The position numbers and the translations under genes are program-made. A DNA stretch of 64,000 nt from Candidatus Gastranaerophilales bacterium (lineage in GTDB: Bacteria; Cyanobacteriota; Vampirovibrionia; Gastranaerophilales; Gastranaerophilaceae). Where the stretch lies: assembly GCA_944324865.1 (NCBI GenBank), contig CALUXW010000001.1, positions 62,001-126,000 of the forward strand. Direction: 5' to 3'. Below, one piece after another: positions 18,352 through 26,947 of this stretch; the stretch's first letter is position 1; each line of letters opens with the position of its first letter. The notes beneath the pieces are model-generated. The model was not told the origin of the DNA and did not search any database. It worked only from the letters and a program-made list of their open reading frames with translations.

Positions 18352-19159
18352 GCTTGCAAGCTGTAGCAGTTGAAGCTTTTGTTACATCAAAATCAGGTGC
18401 CAGTTCTACTATATCTGCACCAATAATATTATATTTTTTTAATTCAACAATCCAACGCATAAGTTCTTTGTAAGTCATACCTCCTGCCTCAGGAGTACCT
18501 GTAGCACTCATGATTGATGGATCCAAAACATCTAAGTCTATTGTGAGGAAAATTTTCTTGTCTTTGAATTTAGTAAGTTCGTTAATGTCGTTAATCAGAG
18601 TTGAGTGCTTATACATCAATTCAAATTCTTCTTTTTCGCCTGAGCGAATACCTATTTGTACTATATTTTCAAATCCTATTAATTTTGCAATTTGCATAAT
18701 TACACCTGAGTGAGTCAACTCTACACCAAGATATTGTTCTCTTAAATCGGTATGTGCATCAAAATGCACTAGAGCAATATCTTTATGATGTTTTAGAATA
18801 CCCCTGATAGTACCGAGGGTAACCAAGTGCTCTCCGCCTATACCCAATATTTTTTTGCCACTTGCATATATTTCATCGGTATTTTTTTCAATTGTATTAA
18901 GTGCTTTTTCTGTAGCACCAAAAGGTAATTCAAGTTCACCGGCATCATAAAACATTAAATCTGAAAGATTGGTATTAAAATATGGAGAATACTCCTCGAT
19001 TCCAATGCTTTCAATTCTTATCTGCTGAGGTGCAAAGCGAGCACCGGGACGATTTGTACAAGTTCCATCAAAAGGCATACCAAGCATAATAATTTTTGAC
19101 TCATTAAAATTATTGCAAGAACCTATAAAATTTCTTTCTAAAAATGGACCCGTTAACAT
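18323..19159 (-). CDS. speB: Agmatinase / ureohydrolase (SpeB-like)
   Basis: 278 residues of the arginase/agmatinase family. The manganese ligands are visible in 'GIGGEHLVTLG', 'HFDAHTDLREQYLG' (D-x-H-x-D) and 'LTIDLDVLDPSIMSATGTPE'. The opening 'MLGMPFDGTCTNRPGARFAPQQIR' matches agmatinase-type members better than arginases, which supports conversion of agmatine to putrescine and urea. Arginine decarboxylase and spermidine synthase are not in the window, so the polyamine role rests on family membership. Single gene, convergent with coaE. Confidence 0.9.
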   Translation of the reverse strand: MLTGPFLERNFIGSCNNFNESKIIMLGMPFDGTCTNRPGARFAPQQIRIESIGIEEYSPYFNTNLSDLMFYDAGELELPFGATEKALNTIEKNTDEIYASGKKILGIGGEHLVTLGTIRGILKHHKDIALVHFDAHTDLREQYLGVELTHSGVIMQIAKLIGFENIVQIGIRSGEKEEFELMYKHSTLINDINELTKFKDKKIFLTIDLDVLDPSIMSATGTPEAGGMTYKELMRWIVELKKYNIIGADIVELAPDFDVTKASTATACKLIREVLNIL

Positions 19160-19225
19160 AATTCATATATTATCATAAAAATTTTACAATTTTGCTCTTA
19201 AAAAAAATAATGCTATATTTTTAAT

Positions 19226-19828
19226 ATGAAAGCTATTTTATCTGTATTATTTTTATTATTTTTTTCTGTTTCAGCTTTTGCTTATGAAAACAATGATGTC
19301 TGGGCACCTTATCTTCAAAAAATTGAAAAAAAATTAAAGACATCTTGGTATGAAAAATCCGGTCTTAACAGACATGATAAAGAGTGTAAAATTAACTTAT
19401 ATTTTAATATAAAAAACTCGGGTGAAATCTCTGGAGAAAAAATTCTTTTTTCAAGCTGTAATGATAATATGAATGTGCTTGCACTGCAAGTTTTAAAAAA
19501 CAATGCTCCTTTTGAACCTTTTCCAAAAAAGGTTTCAAATATTGAGGAAATTAGTATAGATTTTATTTTCGATTACAATTTATTACCTGAAAATAAAGTA
19601 AATTCAACTAATATTAATTCTTTGTCAAATATTGTGAATAAAGAAACAAGTGTTAAAGAAAATTCAGTTGTGAATGCTGACAAAAGTTTGAATATTGATA
19701 ACGATGTGCAATATAACTTGAATAATTCAAAAAAAGATTTTTATTTCAAAATATTTATTACTTTACTAATTCTAATAATTCTCACTGCATATTTTATATT
19801 TTTATCAGTAAAACGCAAAAATAACTAG
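19226..19828 (+). CDS. Exported TonB-C-like domain protein with C-terminal membrane anchor
   Basis: 200 residues. Signal peptide at residues 1-19 ('ILSVLFLLFFSVSAFAY'). A TonB C-terminal-type domain follows (about 25-115): 'WAPYLQKIEKKLKTSWYE', 'INLYFNIKNSGEISGEKI', 'ALQVLKNNAPFEPFPKKV', which follows the TonB_C pattern of a W, a V-x-F-x-I strand with a G, then P-F-x-P-P. A low-complexity Asn/Ser linker leads to a single membrane helix near the C-terminus (about 175-195). The topology is reversed compared with real TonB, which has an N-terminal anchor. Energy transduction is therefore unlikely; an envelope structural role is possible. Overlaps the convergent MATE gene by four bases. Confidence 0.68.
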   Translation: MKAILSVLFLLFFSVSAFAYENNDVWAPYLQKIEKKLKTSWYEKSGLNRHDKECKINLYFNIKNSGEISGEKILFSSCNDNMNVLALQVLKNNAPFEPFPKKVSNIEEISIDFIFDYNLLPENKVNSTNINSLSNIVNKETSVKENSVVNADKSLNIDNDVQYNLNNSKKDFYFKIFITLLILIILTAYFIFLSVKRKNN

Positions 19829-21204
19829 TTGTCCTTGTCTGTATAAGATTGTTCTTTGATTTTAAGCATAATTGGTTTAATGCTTTTAAAATAACCGAAA
19901 GAAAGTATAAGACAAGCACTTACCCAAGCAATAGGACCGGAGTAAAACATGCCAATATAACCATATTTTATTGCTAAATAAACAGCGGCAAAACCGCGCA
20001 TTAAAAGTTCGGCTACGCTTGCCATTAGCGGAAAGATTACCTCGCCCATACCTTGTAGCGAATTTCTGTAAATAAATATTTGTGATAAAAATATATAAAA
20101 AAATGTACTTATTAACAAATATTGATGAGCAATTTCAATAATTTCGCCTGTTGCACTACCTATAAACTCTCTAATAATATCTGCACCCCAAATACGCATA
20201 ATAGCAGCCATTAAAATACTTAGAACTATACTCAGTATTGAAGTTCGAATAACACCCGTACGTATTCTTCTGAATTTTTTTGCACCAAAATTTTGTGCAA
20301 CAAAAGAAGCGAGAGCAACACCAAATGAAACCATCGGCAGAGTTGCAATTTGCTCAATACGCAGTGCAGCAGTGACTGCAGCAATAACATTTGAACCAAA
20401 ACTGTTGCATACACTTTGTATAACAATTATTCCAAGACCAATTATTGAAAATTGAACAGACATTGGAATCCCGACTCTTAGGTGTTCTTTGGCGGAATTA
20501 TAGAAATCGTTATCTATCTTTATCATCCAGTCTTGTTTTTTTAAATGTAAAATTGGAAATTTTTTCTTTACATAATGTAAGCAAAGCAAAACGGAAATTC
20601 CTTGTGATAAAATAACTGCTATTGCTGAACCCTTTACACCTAAATTAAATACTTTTATAAAATAAAGTGCCAAAAAAATATTTATAATTGATGCCATTAT
20701 TAAAAAATATAAAGGAGTTTTACTGTCTCCGAGTGCTCTTATTATACTTGCGAGTAAATTGTAAAATGTAGTTGCAATTAGTCCGATTACAACAATTTCT
20801 ATATACCAAAATGCATCATTATATATGTTTTGAGGTACGTTTAAAATTCTCAATACCGGGTGCATTAAAACAGAAGAAAAAAAAGTAAAAAATAGAGTTG
20901 CCAATGTGCTTAAAATTGTTGATATAACAACTGAATTTTTAACACCAATAGTATCTTTGGCACCAAACCTTTGACCCGTAATTACCGCAAAACCGCTTGT
21001 TAAACCAACTATTATAAATGTTATAAGAAAAAATAGGGGGGCAACTGCCCCTACAGCTGCAAAAGCTTCAACCCCAAGGAGTCTTCCTACTATTACTAAA
21101 TCCGCTATATTGTACAATTGTTGAAAAACATTCCCTATTAGCAAAGGAATAGAGAATATTAGTATTAATTTTAAGGGTTCGCCTTTTGTTAAGTCTTTAA
21201 TCAT
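19825..21204 (-). CDS. MATE family efflux transporter
   Basis: 459 residues with about twelve membrane helices in two repeated halves, standard for MATE antiporters that export organic cations using Na+ or H+. Recognised by 'PLLIGNVFQQLYNIADLVIVGRLLG' near the N-terminus and 'VGIPMSVQFSIIGLG' at the start of the second half. Closest in pattern to the DinF/NorM-like bacterial branch. Monocistronic, with no neighbouring regulator. Substrate cannot be predicted. Confidence 0.94.
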   Translation of the reverse strand: MIKDLTKGEPLKLILIFSIPLLIGNVFQQLYNIADLVIVGRLLGVEAFAAVGAVAPLFFLITFIIVGLTSGFAVITGQRFGAKDTIGVKNSVVISTILSTLATLFFTFFSSVLMHPVLRILNVPQNIYNDAFWYIEIVVIGLIATTFYNLLASIIRALGDSKTPLYFLIMASIINIFLALYFIKVFNLGVKGSAIAVILSQGISVLLCLHYVKKKFPILHLKKQDWMIKIDNDFYNSAKEHLRVGIPMSVQFSIIGLGIIVIQSVCNSFGSNVIAAVTAALRIEQIATLPMVSFGVALASFVAQNFGAKKFRRIRTGVIRTSILSIVLSILMAAIMRIWGADIIREFIGSATGEIIEIAHQYLLISTFFYIFLSQIFIYRNSLQGMGEVIFPLMASVAELLMRGFAAVYLAIKYGYIGMFYSGPIAWVSACLILSFGYFKSIKPIMLKIKEQSYTDKDN

Positions 21205-21239
21205 TAGCTAAGTCTCGGCTTGGTATTATTGGAAAATAT

Positions 21240-21512
21240 TTATTTGCACCACCAAAAATACCTACAATGGATTTGTTCTTTTTTTGGAGGTTCATGTTTT
21301 GGTTTTGGTTTGTGTTTAGGCTTGTGCTTGGGTTTTTTTGGATGTGGTTTATGCGCAGGTGGATGTATTTTATCATCTGTTCCGGTATTTATAAAAATCT
21401 CGGTATTATCTTTTCTAAGTCCAAACCAAGTAAATGTACCATGTGCTTCGGCACATGAAAACACTGCTGTTATAGCCATAAATAGAGTAATTCCAAATAT
21501 TTTTTTTAACAT
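21240..21512 (-). CDS. Small exported Lys/Pro/His-rich protein
   Basis: 90 residues. GGAGG sits five bases before the ATG. The signal peptide ends 'FSCAEAHG' (about residue 23). The mature part has a short domain ('TFTWFGLRKDNTEIFINTG'), then about 30 residues built from repeats of K-P-K-H and P-K-H ('KPHPKKPKHKPKHKPKPKHE'), and ends 'IHCRYFWWCK'. The basic polyproline-like tract may bind metal or an anionic surface polymer. The opposite strand is also open here, as expected for a repeat-rich tract, but has no ribosome site. Not a recognised family. Confidence 0.68.
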   Translation of the reverse strand: MLKKIFGITLFMAITAVFSCAEAHGTFTWFGLRKDNTEIFINTGTDDKIHPPAHKPHPKKPKHKPKHKPKPKHEPPKKEQIHCRYFWWCK

Positions 21513-21556
21513 TCAATCCTCCGCAATATATTTATAAGACTATTGTAAGATTTCTT

Positions 21557-22126
21557 TTATTCAAAATCCGGGAAATTAAAATATATAACTTCATTTATTT
21601 TAATATCTATATCTTCTCCATATCCCCATGGTGTATTTCTGTTTTTATAATCCTCCCAAACTTCTTTCCCTTCACCGTTTATAATTTTTTTTGTATTTGA
21701 AATATAAGATGGTGAAAATATAAATGCTGAATTTAATGGATCTTTGCCATCTGTACTCATTCCAAAACTAATTTCTGAATGTTTAAAATCGGGTTTTAAT
21801 TTTTGTCTGTATGTTGATTTTATTTCATTTATAATAACATGTTTTATGCCTTCAGAATCGGTATATTCGGTTGGTATGAAGGTAAAACTGGCGTTTTTAT
21901 GAAACTTTTCAGGAGAAACCACTTCTGTCATTTTGCCTGTTATTATAGAATCTTTCTCGATAATTAGTCCATTGCCTAAATTTAAATCTTTCAATGCTTT
22001 TACATTAATGAGTTCTTTTGGATTTTTTGTTGATATTTCATCCAATGCTTTACCTTTAAAAACTTGCGCATTTACAGAATTAATGCATAATAGCGACAAT
22101 GCAATAATTAAACAAATCTTTTTCAT
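21557..22126 (-). CDS. Exported protein of unknown function
   Basis: 189 residues with signal peptide 'KICLIIALSLLCINSVNAQV' and a beta-rich mature domain ('GLIIEKDSIITGKMTEVVSP', 'ASFTFIPTEYTD', 'VIYFNFPDFE'). AAGGAG precedes the ATG at nine bases. No family recognised. The pattern of a permeable-barrier-type statement 'NGLIIEKDSIITG' is similar in style to the exported protein at 35089 ('[15 protein letters not shown]'), so both could belong to a loose group of envelope beta-sandwich proteins. Lies 44 bases upstream of the Lys/Pro-rich small gene on the same strand. Confidence 0.72.
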   Translation of the reverse strand: MKKICLIIALSLLCINSVNAQVFKGKALDEISTKNPKELINVKALKDLNLGNGLIIEKDSIITGKMTEVVSPEKFHKNASFTFIPTEYTDSEGIKHVIINEIKSTYRQKLKPDFKHSEISFGMSTDGKDPLNSAFIFSPSYISNTKKIINGEGKEVWEDYKNRNTPWGYGEDIDIKINEVIYFNFPDFE

Positions 22127-22410
22127 TTGGTTAAACTCCTTTTATAAAGTGTTATAATACAATGTTTGCCTATCTTATGCAAGTTAGTCAAAGTTGTTTC
22201 GTTTTATTAAAGATAGTTTGTATTTAAATGAATGTTTTTATAATTAAAAGCAAATTAGAACAAAAAACAAGCTAAATATAAAAACAGAAATTTTGACAGA
22301 AGATATTTAGATAAAAGATATATTAAAATAATAATGTTAATTTTTATTAAAATTGCATTGTATAATTATCAAAAAATTTTTTTTACACATATCTTATAGG
22401 TAATAAAACA
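22127..22410. other. A/T-rich spacer without a gene
   Basis: Extremely A/T-rich sequence between the exported-protein gene (leaving to the left) and the RNA-like leader (to the right). It should hold two divergent promoters. No open frame with a ribosome site and no repeat was seen. Confidence 0.5.
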
Positions 22411-22540
22411 CTTGAGGCTATATTAAACATAAAATAAACTATTGTTTTATACATACAACACAAGGAGTTGACAACTCCGATTGTATTTCAGCCTCTAAAA
22501 TAAGTACCAAAAGTTGACATTAAATTGTCGACTTTTTAAT
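22411..22540 (+). ncRNA. Candidate structured leader or small RNA upstream of the AAA+ locus
   Basis: Nested complementary segments: outer stem G-A-G-G-C-T (22414-22419) with A-G-C-C-T-C (22490-22495); middle stem A-T-A-C-A-A (22453-22458) with T-T-G-T-A-T (22481-22486); inner stem G-G-A-G-T-T-G (22464-22470) with C-A-A-C-T-C-C (22472-22478). A separate hairpin then pairs A-A-A-A-G-T-T-G-A-C (22509-22518) with G-T-C-G-A-C-T-T-T-T (22526-22535) and runs into T residues, as an intrinsic terminator does. The ATG of the AAA+ frame follows at 22558. Pairings are read from sequence; whether this is a regulatory leader or an independent RNA is not known. Confidence 0.45.
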
Positions 22541-22557
22541 AAAGAGAAAGGAAAAAT

Positions 22558-23633
22558 ATGAAAATTAATCAAATAGCTTACATGCCAGTCAGACTTTATT
22601 CAAGCAACAAAAACACAACAACAAAGGCAATTAAAACTACACTTACGATAAAAGTATCTTTTAAAGGTAAAAAGCCACTTGAGCTCCCAACTACCCCACA
22701 AACTACAATTGATTGGGCGCTGAATTGGGATAAGGACACAAGAAAGAGGAAAAAGCGGCTAGATTGGCCGAAGCTTTTAAAATTCCTGATGGTGGCAGTA
22801 TTGATGGACTAATTGCAGGCTATGTTGCTGAAAAGCAAGTTATAAGAAATATTTTTACTGAACAAATTGCTATGGAAAAAGCTGGCATGGAAGCAGATAT
22901 GCCAAATAGTATACTTTTCTATGGCCCTATTGGAACAGGCAAGACAACTTTTGTTCGCGCCATTGCAAATGAAACAAATTGCGAACTTATTGAAATGAAT
23001 CCTGACCCTGAAAATTTTTCTCAAGAAGTATATAAAAAATTAAAAGAAGCAAGGGAAGGGTATTTAAATGAAGGAAGAAGAACCATAATTGTACTTAATG
23101 AAATTGAAAATCATCTTGAAGATACAAGAGTGAACCGTGAAAATATAGTAAAAATGAAATCTTGGCTTGATAATTGCGCTAAACTTCCAAGCGATAGTCT
23201 TCAAAATGCTTATGCAACAACTTTTTTCTTCACAACTAACCATCCTCTTGAAATATCAGATGAGATACTACCAAGAGAGGAAAAAATTAAAAAACTAATT
23301 TCTCTTGAACCAGCGTCAGATGGTAATATAGAAGCAATAATAAGATTTTATATTCAAAAATTTGATAAAAATGGAGATATGATTAATCCTGATAGCATTG
23401 ATTATGATGCAATAATTGAAAAAATGAGCCCAGATGATGAAAAAGGGGCATTTGGCAACGACAAGATTAAAAAAATTGTTCAGCTAGCTTGTCAAGATTT
23501 CGATAAAGATATCGATAATAATAGGACTTTTGAAGAATATTTAAACGATAGAATAGATAAAGCAAAAAGAAATATCAAGCCCGAACGCTTACAAGAATTC
23601 AAAGAACAACTAGAAGAACTATATGAGGATTAA
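22558..23633 (+). pseudogene. AAA+ ATPase, one frameshift (restorable by one A)
   Basis: Reading starts at ATG 22558 with AGAAAGGA upstream: 'MKINQIAYMPV...' with the 'VSFKG' motif at residues 33-37. It goes out of frame near the A5 run at 22750-22754; from there the correct product continues in the -1 frame ('AARLAEAFKIPDGG...') to 23633. Adding one A gives a continuous 358-residue protein. The ATPase has Walker A 'FYGPIGTGKTTFVRAI', while Walker B reads 'TIIVLNEIEN', with Asn where Asp is expected. A separate start at TTG 22764 could give the 289-residue ATPase alone. Possibly a pseudogene, possibly rescued by slippage. First of three linked damaged genes. Confidence 0.72.
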
Positions 23634-23636
23634 AAA

Positions 23637-24382
23637 ATGAATATTAAAAAATAAACAATTTCAACGATATAGCTTTCCAAAAAAAAGACAGAAATAATAA
23701 ACTAAATAAAAAAGATGTAATAATACCATGTAAAATATCTGAACAAGAAGAACAAGGTAGAAAACAAATTACAATAACTTTTGATAAAAAGCAGCTTATG
23801 AATCTTATTAATTCATTTTTATCAAAAAAAATTAAAGGTAAAAATAATATGCCTAAAACAAATCATCAAGACATTCAAGCACCACAAAAAGAAGTCAGTC
23901 CCATAATTCAAGAACCAATATTTCCAACTCCAAAATTCACTTCAAAACCAAGTGTTGCTCAAAGAGATGAATATGTTAATGAACTTTTAAAATATATGAA
24001 TTCAACTCCGGATGCTAAATTGCATTTAAGAGCTCTAGGTGAAATTAAAAAATATGGGATAAGTGATGTTGATGATATTTCAACAATGATATTAAGTGAT
24101 AATGAAAGTGTTATTAGAGAAACTCTAAAAATATATCAAAAATATGGTACAAACGAGGTTGTTTTTGATGCAATTGGCCCAATTAGAAGAGATGCAATAG
24201 AAATAAAAGAAGATGAAACTTTTATTGAAGTATTAAAAACAATACAAAAACTCGCTCATCTTGAAAATGATGATCCAAAAGATAGAGAAATTATTTTAAA
24301 ACCGGTAAGAAGATTATTAAATCATAAAAGTGAAAGTGTAAGAAAATTAGCACAAGAGACACTTGATAAGTTAAAAAACTAA
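23637..24382 (+). pseudogene. HEAT-like repeat protein, one frameshift (restorable by one A)
   Basis: ATG 23637 with GAGG upstream begins 'MNIKK' and hits a stop straight after an A6 run (23646-23651). With one more A the frame continues 'INNFNDIAFQKKDRNNK...' through the open frame to 24382, giving 248 residues. The C-terminal half (about 115-248) is alpha-helical HEAT/Armadillo-like: 'AKLHLRALGEIKKYG', 'NEVVFDAIGPIRRDA', 'LLNHKSESVRKLAQETLDKL'. The 'DAIGPIRR' turn resembles 'DAFGPLNR' in the gene at 41725. An internal ATG at 23798 could initiate the C-terminal part (194 residues). Probably part of one operon with the genes on both sides. Confidence 0.68.
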
Positions 24383-24402
24383 TAACGATACAAGGAGAGA
24401 AA

Positions 24403-25908
24403 ATGAAAGTAAATTTAAATATTAACAATCATTTTTATAAAAAAATAAAATATAAAAATAATTAGCAAGCAAATGCTCAAACACCAATACAAAACAATAA
24501 ATTGAATAATGGAATAAATCCGCTAAACTTTTATTCAAACAATCTAATTACTTTTAAAGGAAATGAAATTCAACTCAGAAATTTTAGAAAAAGCGCAATA
24601 AAACCTCAAGAAGATAGATTAACAGAAATGTTAACTTCGCAAGAGAATAAAGATATTCCATCTTTAATATTATTATATAGTGAAGATGATAAAAAAGCGC
24701 TGAACTATTAAATAGAATAAGCACAAGAACAAATTTAAGAATTGTAGAATTAGAAACCGATAGTGATAATTATACATCAGATACATATAAACTATTAAAA
24801 ATTCCAGAGAAAATTATCTAAATAATGGCAAAAGAATACTTATAGTAGTAAAGAATTCAGATTTTCTTCTTTCAGATTTAAAAATCAATTCCAAGAATGT
24901 TTCAATGATGAAATCCTGGCTCGATAATTGCGCTAAAGAACCTGCTGATAATATGCAAAATGCGTATGGAGCAACTTTTATAATTCAAACAGATAATCCA
25001 AAAGCAATAAGCCCAAAATTACTGCAAAAAGAAGGTTTTGTCGGAATTATTGATGTTGAATTGAGTTCGATGGAAGATATTAAGAATTTAATAAATATAT
25101 CAATCCAAAAATATTAAATGATATTCAAAAAAATTGTAACGAACCGGCATTTAATCAAGAATCAAAAAACGAATTAACACAAATAATCTCATCAAACAAT
25201 GATTTTATTCAAAACGCCGATAACTATGATGTTGATGAATTAAGAAAAATGACAATTAAAGGCAAGAGCCTTGTCGATTTTTGGCTTGAAATTTCACAAG
25301 ATGAGATTGTAAATCAAGGAAACGAAAGACTAAAAGCAATTTGGTTTGAAGAAGTTTTGCAGGATAGAACAAAAACCGCAAAACTAATTTCAAAGAGTTT
25401 AGATATTTTGCAAGAAGAAAACAGAATATTGGAATTAGCAAGAAAGGCGTATAAAGATATCATCGAAAATGATGAAACAATATCAACTGAACAAAAAGCA
25501 ATTTTAATTCAACAACAAGATAGTAAGCTATTTTTTGATGTCATATCACATAAAATAAGCTCAAACAGCCTTGCACAAATTGAAAATAGGATATTGTCAA
25601 CAATAGAGTTACTTGCAAAAGAAAAAGAAAAAGCATCATTAAACGCAAAAGAAAATATTTTCGAACCTGCCAAAGATATAATGATGTTATCAAGCAAAAA
25701 TTCTGATGATATTGCAATTGTTGATTATATTTTCCAATTACTCTCAAAAGCTTCACTTAATGAGGATGAAAACGGCAAAAACAATATAAAATCAACCTTG
25801 CAAAATTTAGTGCAAGCAAATGAAAAGGCAAATGTTTTGGGTTCTATAAGGATTTATTTGGAGGGACAATATCTAAAATCACTAAAAAAGACTAAAAATC
25901 CTTTTTAA
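24403..25908 (+). pseudogene. Degenerate AAA+ paralog: one nonsense codon and three frameshifts
   Basis: AAGGAG precedes ATG 24403. The frame meets TAG at 24463, continues in frame with 'NLITFKGNE', then shifts -1 at three A-runs: 24691-24696 (A6), 24797-24801 (A5) and 25107-25111 (A5). One extra A at each gives a 502-codon frame. The reconstructed middle aligns with the ATPase at 22558: 'RENYLNNGKRILIVV' matches 'REGYLNEGRRTIIVL', and 'MKSWLDNCAKEPADNMQNAYGATF' matches 'MKSWLDNCAKLPSDSLQNAYATTF'. The Walker A position reads 'LYSEDDKKSAE', so even the repaired protein would not bind ATP normally. The last ~220 residues (25249-25908) are an intact helical frame. Best called a decaying paralog. 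Confidence 0.78.
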
Positions 25909-25930
25909 TTAAAATCTTTCCAATAAAAAA

Positions 25931-26002
25931 CTCCTCAGGTTGGACTCGAACCAACAGCCTACCGGTTAACAGCCGGTTGCTCCGCCATTGAGCTACTGAG
26001 GA
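25931..26002 (-). tRNA. tRNA-Asn (anticodon GTT)
   Basis: 72 nt cloverleaf on the minus strand. Acceptor T-C-C-T-C-A-G pairs with C-T-G-A-G-G-A, discriminator G. The anticodon loop C-T-G-T-T-A-A sits on stem C-C-G-G/C-C-G-G, and the T-loop is T-T-C-G-A-G-T. CCA is not encoded. Confidence 0.96.
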
Positions 26003-26250
26003 TTACCGCTTGTCAATCACTATAAACCTACTCTGAGTATGTTTAAATGGATTTCATCTTTGACATTTTTTATTATAGCAATAAATTTTATTTTGGCAAG
26101 TTGATTTTTATATCATATTTTAATTACAGATTTTGCGTTTTGTTATTACGGTTAAAATTTATATATTTTTTTTAATTAATCTTTTAAAGGGGTTTTATAG
26201 TTTATTAAAAAATGTTATAATTTAGCTATTCTTAGTTAAGGAGTTATAAA
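26003..26250. other. A/T-rich spacer with YtxH-operon promoter region
   Basis: Noncoding, A/T-rich. It holds the upstream region of the tRNA (minus strand) and a good -10 hexamer, TATAAT, at 26216-26221 about 30 bases before the YtxH start at 26251. No convincing -35 and no other signal seen. Confidence 0.5.
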
Positions 26251-26559
26251 ATGTGTAAAAAGGACAGTTCTATAGGCTTTGCAATTGGTATTTTAGCAGG
26301 CGTTGTAGGTGGCATTGTTGCAGGAGTTTTGTTTGCACCAAAGCCCGGTGAGGAATCAAGACGCGAACTAAAAGAAACTTGTGAAGATTTAATGCAAAAA
26401 TATTCTCCAGAGATTAAAAATGCTAAAAAGCAAGCAATGGATATGATAAAGTCTTCAAAAATTAAGATTGAGGATACATATAAAAAATTTAATGATAATA
26501 TAAAGGCACAAAAATTAGCGCATGCTAAGAATTGTGAAATAGATGTTTATGAAATTTAA
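26251..26559 (+). CDS. YtxH-domain envelope protein
   Basis: 102 residues. The N-terminal membrane helix 'IGFAIGILAGVVGGIVAGVLFAPKPGEESR' is the YtxH signature: glycine-rich helix, then L-F-A-P-x-x-G-E-x-x-R. The rest is a basic amphipathic helix. AAGGAG lies before the ATG. First of three small envelope genes with the same theme (YtxH, DUF948-like, YtxH), spaced 15-16 bases apart. YtxH proteins are general stress-associated in Firmicutes; the molecular role is unknown. Confidence 0.85.
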   Translation: MCKKDSSIGFAIGILAGVVGGIVAGVLFAPKPGEESRRELKETCEDLMQKYSPEIKNAKKQAMDMIKSSKIKIEDTYKKFNDNIKAQKLAHAKNCEIDVYEI

Positions 26560-26574
26560 GAAAGGTTTTGCCAC

Positions 26575-26931
26575 ATGAATCCCGTAAATACTTCTCTTGT
26601 AGTTCTTTTAATTGTAACAACCATTGTTGTATTGGCTTTGGGGATACTATTGGCAAAATTAATCATTAATTTAACTTTGCTGTCAAAAAATGTCGATTCT
26701 ATTGCACAAAGTGTTCAGAGCGAAGTTCAACCGACTTTAAAAGAATTAAGAGAGGCTGCACAGTCTATTAATTCAATCGCTAACAATGCTGATACGCAAT
26801 TTAGCGGTCTGCAAAATACTCTTAAAAGTGTAGTTGGCGCATCAAGCTTGGTGGGGTGCAAGATGAAAGGTCTTTTTGACGGTTTGTTAAAAGGTATTAA
26901 TTTTGGTTTAAATTTGTTTAACAAAAAGTAA
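26575..26931 (+). CDS. DUF948-like membrane protein
   Basis: 118 residues. One N-terminal transmembrane helix ('LVVLLIVTTIVVLALGILLAKLI') is followed by a methyl-accepting-like helical segment ('QSVQSEVQPTLKELREAAQSINSI') and a Gly/Leu-rich tail. This layout matches DUF948 proteins, often next to YtxH genes. It lies between two YtxH genes in one operon, which supports joint function at the inner membrane. Confidence 0.75.
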   Translation: MNPVNTSLVVLLIVTTIVVLALGILLAKLIINLTLLSKNVDSIAQSVQSEVQPTLKELREAAQSINSIANNADTQFSGLQNTLKSVVGASSLVGCKMKGLFDGLLKGINFGLNLFNKK

Positions 26932-26947
26932 AGAAAGGAATATTACT

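Noticed and set aside
21220-21537. Plus-strand gene opposite the Lys/Pro-rich exported protein
   Set aside because: It is Gly/Phe/Cys-rich only because it is the complement of the repeat tract, has no ribosome site, and the opposite strand has GGAGG and a signal peptide.
22740-22760. Programmed -1 ribosomal frameshift of dnaX type
   Set aside because: The run is A5-G after a G-G, so the required slippery heptamer A-A-A-A-A-A-G is not complete and no stimulatory stem or upstream Shine-Dalgarno was evident; the same sign of shift recurs at four other A-runs, so slippage or decay is a better explanation.
26041-26110. Second tRNA next to tRNA-Asn
   Set aside because: No second cloverleaf could be drawn; the stretch is plain A/T-rich spacer.
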